From Bacillota bacterium (GTDB taxonomy: Bacteria > Bacillota_E > JAJZYS01 > JAILZS01): a stretch of DNA of 9,844 nucleotides. A program made the position numbers and the translations under genes. Below the pieces are notes generated by a model. That model was not told the DNA's origin. It did not search any database and saw nothing but the letters and a program-made list of their open reading frames with translations. The stretch spans positions 1-9,844 of the forward strand of contig JAKASY010000029.1 of assembly GCA_021817625.1 (NCBI GenBank), written 5' to 3'. Position 1 is the first letter of the stretch. Every line of letters starts with the position of its first letter. This document shows, one piece after another, positions 1 through 4,964 of the stretch.

Positions 1-61
1 TGAGCGATGACGGAGGACGCCATTTGCTTGCCCGATCGTCGGCAGCGAATGGCACATCTTC

Positions 62-78
62 ACGTGCAATAGGCACGT
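62..78. repeat. Small inverted repeat (6-bp arms)
   Basis: The arms acgtgc (62-67) and gcacgt (73-78) are perfect reverse complements around a 5-base spacer. It lies in the AT-richer leader before the first transporter. No T-run follows, so it is not a classical terminator. It could be a protein-binding site or chance. Confidence 0.35.
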
Positions 79-88
79 ATGTGGGCGC

Positions 89-118
89 TCGACGAGACCG
101 CCAAACTAGAACTACACT
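89..118 (+). promoter_or_regulatory. Possible sigma70-type promoter for the first EamA gene
   Basis: TCGACG at 89-94 (4 of 6 matches to TTGACA) and TACACT at 113-118 (4 of 6 to TATAAT) are separated by 18 bases. A start near 124-126 would give a very short leader before the SD at 136. The match is modest and was found by eye. It gains some weight because an inverted repeat (94-101/127-134) brackets the -10 element, as an operator would. Confidence 0.25.
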
Positions 119-134
119 TTCTGTAAGCGGTCTC
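94..134. repeat. 8-bp inverted repeat bracketing the putative -10 element
   Basis: The arms gagaccgc (94-101) and gcggtctc (127-134) are perfect reverse complements, 25 bases apart. The right arm ends one base before the SD AGGAGG (136-141). As DNA it could be a repressor or activator operator over the putative promoter. As RNA, if transcribed from further upstream, it could form a stem next to the ribosome-binding site. The symmetry is directly visible; the function is inferred. Confidence 0.5.
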
Positions 135-135
135 T

Positions 136-164
136 AGGAGGCATTTCCGATGGGTCGGGGGTAA
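136..164 (+). promoter_or_regulatory. Strong SD with four-codon mini-ORF (MGRG) ahead of the EamA gene
   Basis: AGGAGG (136-141) stands 8 bases before ATG at 150, an ideal initiation site. That ATG opens only four codons (Met-Gly-Arg-Gly) and stops at TAA 162-164. The stop is immediately followed by the GTG (166) that opens the EamA frame. Either ribosomes terminate and reinitiate at GTG166, or the run of five G at 157-161 carries a one-base slip. Removing one G would fuse ATG150 in frame to the transporter, giving MGRGNVPSPRL. The sequence cannot distinguish a real leader, slippage control and a sequencing error. Confidence 0.45.
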
Positions 165-165
165 T

Positions 166-1125
166 GTGCCAAGTCCGCGACTCCATGTCGCGGATATTGT
201 GTCACTAAGTATCGGCGTGGCCTGGGGCCTGTCTTTCGTCCTTGGGAAATACATCCTGTCTTTTCTCGATCCGATCAGTTACGTGGCCATTACAACGACA
301 AGCGCTGGCGTGATATTGTCCATTTATGTCGTGCTGCGCTCTAGAAGACTCCGCCTGGCGTTGCATTGGCGTGTGCTCGTGCTCGGGGTCGTGCTTGCCG
401 CCGCGGCGACTGCGCAGCTGTTCGGCCTCGCCCTTTCGCCGCCGGGCGTCGCCGGCCTCATCGCGGACCTGACGATCGTCCTCACGCCTGCCCTGGGCTT
501 CGCCGTGCGGCGCACGCGCGTGCGCCCGCGCACCGCCCTTGCCGCCTGCCTTGCCCTCGGCGGCTCGGCCGCGCTCGCGATGACGCGTCACGGCCTGAGC
601 GTCCGACCGGGCGACCTCCTGGTCATGGCCGGAGCGGTCCTCTACAGCCTGCACGCGACACTGCTCGACGGGGCCCGGGCGGAGGAGGGGGTGCTGGAGA
701 CCACGGCGGGGGAGCTCCTTACCGCCGGCCTGTGCGCCGCGGTGGCCATGGCCGCGCTGAGCCGGCCATGGGAGTCCGCGCCGCCTCCCCCGGTCCTGTG
801 GCTGGCCATCGCGTTCGAGGTCGTGGTGAGCACGCTTCTCGGCTACGCCGTCCAGGGTGTCGCCCAGCGAAGGGGCGGATCGACCCGATTCGCCCTGGTG
901 ACGTCCGTCGACGGGCCGGCGGCCCTGGCCTTCGGCGTCGCGCTCTTTGCCGAGAGGGTGACGGCGGTCAATCTGGTCGGCGCGGCCCTGGTCCTCGCCG
1001 GCGTGCTGACGACCCACCTCGGGCCCGCCGGCGAGGAGGCGCCGCCCGCGACGCGCGTGCCGATCCCTACGCCCGCCCTGCGGCGTGCGGCCGTGGCGAC
1101 GCCGAGCACGGCCGCACCGCCATGA
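166..1125 (+). CDS. EamA/DMT-superfamily transporter, first copy
   Basis: Integral membrane permease of the drug/metabolite transporter superfamily (EamA fold, two five-helix halves), probably moving a small metabolite across the cytoplasmic membrane; the substrate cannot be read from sequence. Of 319 residues, hydrophobic helices lie near 10-27, 37-57, 68-88, 94-115, 124-140, 149-168, 181-199, 209-230, 241-262 and 266-284, giving ten. The first helix carries the family's WGLSFVLGK pattern (20-28). The second half ends with the usual layout: Q-R after helix 8, a Pro in helix 9 (P251), AER (262-264), then a closing VGAALVLAGVL helix. Residues 285-319 form an Ala/Pro-rich tail. GTG166 has no SD of its own at normal spacing; the good SD serves ATG150 in another frame. 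Codons for the first ~60 residues are clearly less GC-rich than the rest. It converges on the next gene. Confidence 0.92.
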   Translation: MPSPRLHVADIVSLSIGVAWGLSFVLGKYILSFLDPISYVAITTTSAGVILSIYVVLRSRRLRLALHWRVLVLGVVLAAAATAQLFGLALSPPGVAGLIADLTIVLTPALGFAVRRTRVRPRTALAACLALGGSAALAMTRHGLSVRPGDLLVMAGAVLYSLHATLLDGARAEEGVLETTAGELLTAGLCAAVAMAALSRPWESAPPPPVLWLAIAFEVVVSTLLGYAVQGVAQRRGGSTRFALVTSVDGPAALAFGVALFAERVTAVNLVGAALVLAGVLTTHLGPAGEEAPPATRVPIPTPALRRAAVATPSTAAPP

Positions 1126-1193
1126 CCGGGTCGCCGCTCCGTCCGGCGCTCACGTCGCGCGGGCCGCGCCGTGCGCCCGCCCCGGCCCCGCGC

Positions 1194-1210
1194 CGCGCCG
1201 CCGTGGCGCG
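1194..1210 (-). terminator. GC hairpin after the leftward propeller gene
   Basis: The arms CGCGCC (1194-1199) and GGCGCG (1205-1210) form a 6-bp stem with a 5-base loop, starting three bases beyond the leftward stop codon. It sits in the 87-base gap between two convergent genes and could serve either. There is no T-run, so termination is only suggested by position. Confidence 0.25.
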
Positions 1211-1212
1211 CC

Positions 1213-3585
1213 TCAGCGCGGTGGCGCCTGCACCCAGATCCACACGTTCGGGCCGTCCCAGGCGGCGGCCATCGGCACATCGGCCGCCGAGGCCACCTGC
1301 GGGCTGCCCTGGGCTGCGGGCAGGCCCGTGAGGAGCGTCTGGTCCAGGTTGCCGGTGCGCATGTCCACCGACGCGACGACGCCGCGCGCGGCGACGAGCG
1401 CCTGCGCGCCGCCGAACGCGGTCGCCAGGCTCGTGACGCCGCCCGACCAGTCGGGTCCGAGCCTGAGCCAGTTCGTGATCGCCGGGAAGCCCTGGAACGC
1501 CTGCTGCGTGGGCAGCAGATCCACCACGTTCTGGTCCGTGAGGCCGACGAGCAGCGAGTCGAACGGCCCGGATGCGGCGAGCGGGCCGGGTGGCGCGGAC
1601 ACCTGGTTGTAGCTGCTCACCGAGTCGCGGCGCAGGCCGATCTGCTCCACCGTGGGTGAGACGTACCTCTGACTGCTGACCTGGTCGACGTAGGCGTACG
1701 ACCCGTCGGGCGTTATGGTGATGGCGCCCGGCGCGCCCGTGCGGCAGGGCAGCGGCGGCAGGGCCGCAAAGGTCACGAGGTTGACCACGAGGACCTGGTT
1801 CGACGTGGCGTCGCTGATCAGGGCCTGGCTGCCGGTGGGGGTGACCGCCAGGGCCGACCAGTGGCCCGCGGGCAGGCTCACGGTCGCCACCGGCTTGCCG
1901 TCGTACGCGTTCACCACGCGCAGCTGGCCGGCCGCGCCGTCGGCGATCACGAAGTTGTCGCTGTTCGGCAGGTCGGCGACCAACGGGTGGGCGTCGGTGG
2001 TGGAGAGGAGTGTGGTCGGGATCCGCGCGAGGCGCACGCCGGGACCGATCGGCCACAGGAGGACGTGCCCCGACGCCGTGCAGGGGCCCGGGGCGCCGGC
2101 GGGGCAGCCCGAGAGCGCCACCGCCACGCCGCTTCCGCTCGTGGCGAGGGAGAGCGGCGCGTCGGGAAGCGCCAGCGAGCCGACGGCCCGGCTTCCGATC
2201 TGTACGACGTAGAGCCGATCGGTCTGGGCGCTCGCCAGGTAGAGGATCTGCCCGTTCGCGGTGAAGGCGCCGACGAGGTCGCGACCCGGCAGGGCGAGCC
2301 TGCGGAGGAGGCGCCACGGCGTGACGGCGAGCCGGTAGGGCGGGACGCTTCGGGGCGGCGCGAGCGTCTGCATGGCGAGCGTGGTGCCCTTCGCGCTCTT
2401 CTGCAGGCCGACCGCGTACACGCCGTCGTTTGCCTCGAACACCTCTACCGCGCCTCCCGGCCCGGCCACCGCGCGCCGGTCCTGGCCGCGCCAGCCCTCC
2501 ACCGTGAGCCGGCCGCCGCCGGCCAGGACCAGGTCCTGGGCGCTGGCTCCCACGAGGGTGGCGCCGTGGACCGCTGCGAGGGTGCGCACCGCCCTGCCCG
2601 ACGCGCCGGTGAGGACGCGGATGGGGCCCGCGCCGACCTGGGCCGCGACCTGGCCGCCCGGCCCCGGCTCGACCGCCAGGTTCGGGGCGCTGAGCCGCCA
2701 CAGCGTGTCGCCGGTTTGCGCCGCCAGCATGATGGCGCCGGCATAGGGAGCCGCGCCGGCGAGCAGGGCGCCCTCCGGCGTGGCGAACAGGGCGGGCGCC
2801 GGCGGCGGCTGGCTCGGGTTGAACACATAGCCGCGCCGGTAGGGAAGGTCGACGGTGCTTGTCCACAGGGGCTCCCCGTCGGGCAGCGACCAGGCGCTGA
2901 CGGTGACGCCCACGCTCCCCGACGCGTTCACCTGGCCGTAGGCGGCGATGTAGAGGGTGCTGCCCGAGCAGGCCTGCGCGTCGAGATAGGAGGGAATGTA
3001 GCTCGGCGGCACGGTCAGCGCGCCGAGGACCTGGCCGGTGCGCGCCTCGGTGACCACGTCGCCCTGCTCCATGTCGCGCGGCTCGCTGATCAGCACGTCG
3101 CCCGCCGCCCGCCCGCCGTAAAGGCCGTTCCACACCGCCTGGCCGCCCGCGCCGTAGGCGGTGGTGATCGTGCTCGAGGGCGACTGCGGGTAGACGGCGA
3201 CGCCGTCGGTGACCGCGAGGATGCCGGGGCCGCCCTGATACACGACGCCGCCCGGCAGCGCCTTCACCGTGTCGGCGGCCACGTTCACGATCACCGGGCT
3301 GTAGTACGTCGTCTGCGTGGCGCGGTAGCTGCCGGCCGGGACCAGGCCGACCAGCGTGCTCGGGCCGAGGACCCCGGCCACGGAGGCGACGTTGGCCGCC
3401 GCGTGGTTGGTCAGGCGGTCGACCCGGCCGGGCGCAAGGCGCGACGGCGACAGGTCCCCCTCCGGACCGGACACCGCCGCGCACGGCGCCGGACGTGCGG
3501 TCGGAGCCGCCATGGCACCGGTCGTGTCGACGAGCCCTGCCGCGGCGCACACCAGCAAGACCACCGCCCATGCCTTCGCAGCCAA
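1213..3585 (-). CDS. Secreted double beta-propeller protein (PQQ-like plus YVTN-like)
   Basis: Predicted exported protein of 790 aa. A TTG start is preferred because GGAGG lies 7 bases upstream and it opens directly into a Sec signal peptide: K4, hydrophobic core 6-18, likely cleavage after Ala-Met-Ala (24-26). Longer in-frame starts only add Arg-rich non-coding-like sequence. Residues ~70-430 carry PQQ-type blades, such as TGDTLWRL at 291-298 and repeated 'GAL-LAG' strands. Residues ~435-786 resemble YVTN/YncE surface-layer repeats: SDNFVIADG followed by LRVVNAYDGKPVATVSLP (543-572), TPTGSQALISD (582-592), TPDGSYAYV (625-633). Mature Cys are C35, C206, C494, C502 and C614. There is no lipobox, sortase motif or C-terminal membrane helix, so it is released or held non-covalently. 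Such propellers usually bind ligands or proteins or act as scaffolds; no catalytic residues are recognisable and PQQ binding is not implied. It could also read as one large irregular propeller set. Confidence 0.85.
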   Translation of the reverse strand: MAAKAWAVVLLVCAAAGLVDTTGAMAAPTARPAPCAAVSGPEGDLSPSRLAPGRVDRLTNHAAANVASVAGVLGPSTLVGLVPAGSYRATQTTYYSPVIVNVAADTVKALPGGVVYQGGPGILAVTDGVAVYPQSPSSTITTAYGAGGQAVWNGLYGGRAAGDVLISEPRDMEQGDVVTEARTGQVLGALTVPPSYIPSYLDAQACSGSTLYIAAYGQVNASGSVGVTVSAWSLPDGEPLWTSTVDLPYRRGYVFNPSQPPPAPALFATPEGALLAGAAPYAGAIMLAAQTGDTLWRLSAPNLAVEPGPGGQVAAQVGAGPIRVLTGASGRAVRTLAAVHGATLVGASAQDLVLAGGGRLTVEGWRGQDRRAVAGPGGAVEVFEANDGVYAVGLQKSAKGTTLAMQTLAPPRSVPPYRLAVTPWRLLRRLALPGRDLVGAFTANGQILYLASAQTDRLYVVQIGSRAVGSLALPDAPLSLATSGSGVAVALSGCPAGAPGPCTASGHVLLWPIGPGVRLARIPTTLLSTTDAHPLVADLPNSDNFVIADGAAGQLRVVNAYDGKPVATVSLPAGHWSALAVTPTGSQALISDATSNQVLVVNLVTFAALPPLPCRTGAPGAITITPDGSYAYVDQVSSQRYVSPTVEQIGLRRDSVSSYNQVSAPPGPLAASGPFDSLLVGLTDQNVVDLLPTQQAFQGFPAITNWLRLGPDWSGGVTSLATAFGGAQALVAARGVVASVDMRTGNLDQTLLTGLPAAQGSPQVASAADVPMAAAWDGPNVWIWVQAPPR

Positions 3586-3592
3586 GTCCCCA

Positions 3593-3597
3593 CCTCC
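3593..3597 (-). promoter_or_regulatory. SD that fixes the TTG start of the leftward propeller gene
   Basis: On the minus strand GGAGG lies 7 bases upstream of TTG at 3585-3583. No in-frame ATG or GTG near the signal peptide has comparable support, so this site decides the start. Confidence 0.6.
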
Positions 3598-3659
3598 ACG
3601 GCGTACATTCGCGGCTGCTCGAGCGTTTCGGGCATGGCGGCGGCGGGGCGCGCCTCGAC

Positions 3660-3690
3660 GCGGGCGCGTCCGGGCGCGCCCCGCGCCCGC
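3660..3690. repeat. 9-bp inverted repeat in the divergent intergenic region
   Basis: GCGGGCGCG (3660-3668) and CGCGCCCGC (3682-3690) are perfect reverse complements with a 13-base spacer. They lie between the leftward propeller gene and the rightward acetyltransferase, about 75 bases upstream of the propeller start. A shared operator or a stem in the propeller mRNA leader are both possible. In DNA this GC-rich, chance alone can produce such a repeat. The rest of 3586-3864 shows no convincing gene or promoter. Confidence 0.4.
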
Positions 3691-3864
3691 CACGCTCTCG
3701 CCGGGCAGCCGGCGCGCAGTCCGCGCCAGCGGCTGGGACGGTCGATCCCATGTGGTGTAAGGAGCAGGGCCTGCCGCCGTCGCATGGAACTCGCCCTCAT
3801 CCAGGCGCACACGGGCGGACGGGCGACGACCCGACGCCGCCGAGCGCCGAGCGGAGGAGAGGCC

Positions 3865-3975
3865 ATGGCTGCGCATCTTGCCGTTCCCGACGAGCGAGGT
3901 CCGACGATCGAGCATCAACGAGGGACGGGAAATCGGACGTGGAACGAGAGATTCATGCCTACCTGCGCGCCGTGA
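3865..3975 (+). CDS. Possible 36-aa leader ORF overlapping the GNAT start
   Basis: An ATG preceded by GGAGG (3853-3857, spacing 7) opens a 36-residue frame, beginning MAAHLAVPDERG and ending FMPTCAP, that stops 37 bases inside the acetyltransferase gene in a different frame. This SD is better than the one for the acetyltransferase, so ribosomes would be expected here. The peptide has no recognisable domain, signal or membrane segment. It may be a regulatory upstream ORF, or the true start of the acetyltransferase displaced by a frame error. It may also be chance. Confidence 0.28.
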   Translation: MAAHLAVPDERGPTIEHQRGTGNRTWNERFMPTCAP

Positions 3976-4694
3976 ACGCCCGTGAGCGCGAGAGCGAGCG
4001 TGTCGGCCCCTTCCTCGCGACCTTCAGCCTCCGAAGCCCCAACCCGTACCTGAACTACGCGATCCCGGACGACGACGCTGAGCCTGCCGCGGCGGACGTC
4101 CTGGCGCTCACGGCCGCCTTCCGGCGCCGGGGCCTCAGGCCGCGTCTGGAGTACCTGCCCGCGGCCGCGCCCGCCGTGGAGCGCGCGCTCGTCGCCTGCG
4201 GCTACGCGCCCGAGGGCCGGCTGACCGTGATGGTCGTCACCCCGGACGAGGTGCGGCCCGCACCGGCGCCGGCGGGGTTCGACCTTCTCGAGCCACGCAG
4301 CGACGAGGAGCTCCTGGCCCTCAAGATCGCCCAGAACGAGGCCTACGGCGACCCGGCCCCGGACGACCGGGCGATCGAGGGCGAGCGCGCCTTTCTCGCC
4401 CGCGGGGGCCTCGCCGTGCTGGCTCGCAGCGCCGCCGGTGAGGCCGCGGGCGGTGGCCAGTGTACGGCACCCGAGTTCGGGCTGCGGGAGGTCGGCGGCG
4501 TGGGCGTGCGCGAGCGCTTTCGCCGCCGCGGCCTCGCGCACGCGATCACCGCGGCCCTGTGCGAGCGTGCGTTCGCGACGGGCACGAGCCTTCTCTGGCT
4601 GACGCCCGCGGGTGCCGCGGAAGAGCGCATCTACGGCCGCGTGGGCTTTCGGCCCGTCGGCGAGGCGCTCCACATCTCCCAGATGGACCCGTAG
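3939..4694 (+). CDS. GNAT-family N-acetyltransferase
   Basis: Soluble cytoplasmic enzyme of 251 aa expected to transfer the acetyl group of acetyl-CoA to an amine; the substrate is unknown. The catalytic GNAT fold occupies the C-terminal half. Motif A is VGVRERFRRRGLAHAI (188-203), whose R-R-G-L-A loop matches the acetyl-CoA pyrophosphate-binding (Q/R)xxGx(G/A) signature. Motif B includes IYGRVGF (231-237), the typical end of the fold. The N-terminal ~110 residues, with PFLATFS (24-30) and NPYLNYAIPDD (35-45), form a separate conserved-looking lobe, so this may be a double-lobed GNAT. GTG3939 is chosen because coding character begins there and a GGGA element lies 8 bases upstream; the preceding in-frame sequence is Arg/Ser-rich and non-coding-like. 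It is transcribed divergently from the propeller gene and could be co-transcribed with the next propeller gene only across strong hairpins. Confidence 0.92.
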   Translation: MEREIHAYLRAVNARERESERVGPFLATFSLRSPNPYLNYAIPDDDAEPAAADVLALTAAFRRRGLRPRLEYLPAAAPAVERALVACGYAPEGRLTVMVVTPDEVRPAPAPAGFDLLEPRSDEELLALKIAQNEAYGDPAPDDRAIEGERAFLARGGLAVLARSAAGEAAGGGQCTAPEFGLREVGGVGVRERFRRRGLAHAITAALCERAFATGTSLLWLTPAGAAEERIYGRVGFRPVGEALHISQMDP

Positions 4695-4699
4695 GTCAA

Positions 4700-4759
4700 G
4701 CCCGCCTAGAGGTGGGCGGCCCCCGCCAACCCCTGCGGGCGGCATGCGGCCCGCAAGGG
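4700..4759 (+). terminator. Tandem GC hairpins after the GNAT gene
   Basis: Two stems follow the stop codon. The first is GCCCGCC (4700-4706) with GGTGGGC (4711-4717), 7 bp including one G-U pair and a 4-base TAGA loop, five bases past the stop. The second is CCCTGCGGGC (4731-4740) with GCCCGC-A-(A)-GGG (4749-4759), 10 bp with one bulged A and an 8-base loop. No U-run follows either. They could stop transcription, protect the 3' end, or structure the leader of the next gene. Confidence 0.35.
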
Positions 4760-4829
4760 CGGCGCTCGGGAGCGATCCGTCGCCACCGGGACCCGCCCTT
4801 GCCTTCGGCTTTGGCGCCCGCCGCGGCCC

Positions 4830-4964
4830 ATGAGTCAGGACATGCGCCGCAGCATCGTCCGCGCCGCCCGTGCGGACAAGGCGGCGCCGATGGCGGTACG
4901 CCACAAACCCGCTCGCGCCGGCGAACTGACTGCCAAGGCGCGAAGAGCGAGGTGCGGGGCGTGA
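4830..4964 (+). CDS. Possible 44-aa basic ORF coupled to the next gene
   Basis: An ATG opens a 44-residue Arg/Ala-rich frame (MSQDMRRSIVRAARADKAAP at the N-terminus, ending RARCGA). Its TGA (4962-4964) overlaps the GTG start (4961) of the following secreted protein as GTGA, the classic overlap for translational coupling. Against it: there is no good SD upstream of ATG4830, no recognisable domain, and the basic Ala/Arg composition is what non-coding high-GC DNA gives. No hydrophobic segment is present. It is either a small coupled gene, a leader peptide or chance. Confidence 0.28.
   Translation: MSQDMRRSIVRAARADKAAPMAVRHKPARAGELTAKARRARCGA
4949..4954 (+). promoter_or_regulatory. SD that fixes the GTG start at 4961
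   Basis: GAGGTG at 4949-4954 stands 6 bases before GTG4961. The earlier in-frame GTG at 4952 lies within this element and has no SD of its own, so 4961 is the better start. Confidence 0.55.

Noticed and set aside
60..254. 64-aa minus-strand frame over the first leader
   Set aside because: It has no SD and no recognisable domain, and it overlaps the start of the well-supported transporter.
366..1331. 321-aa plus-strand frame overlapping the first transporter
   Set aside because: It is Arg/Pro/Gly-rich with no membrane helices. The transporter frame shows ten helices and family motifs.
1067..3751. 894-aa open frame on the minus strand in a different register from the secreted propeller gene
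   Set aside because: It is Arg/Gly/Pro-rich low-complexity sequence with no signal peptide or domain. The overlapping frame has a signal peptide, SD and clear propeller repeats.
1861..3975. 704-aa open frame on the plus strand opposite the propeller gene
   Set aside because: The composition is Arg/Ala/Gly/His-rich and typical of antisense shadow at high GC, with no recognisable domain. Only its last 36 codons, which follow a real SD, are kept as a possible leader ORF.
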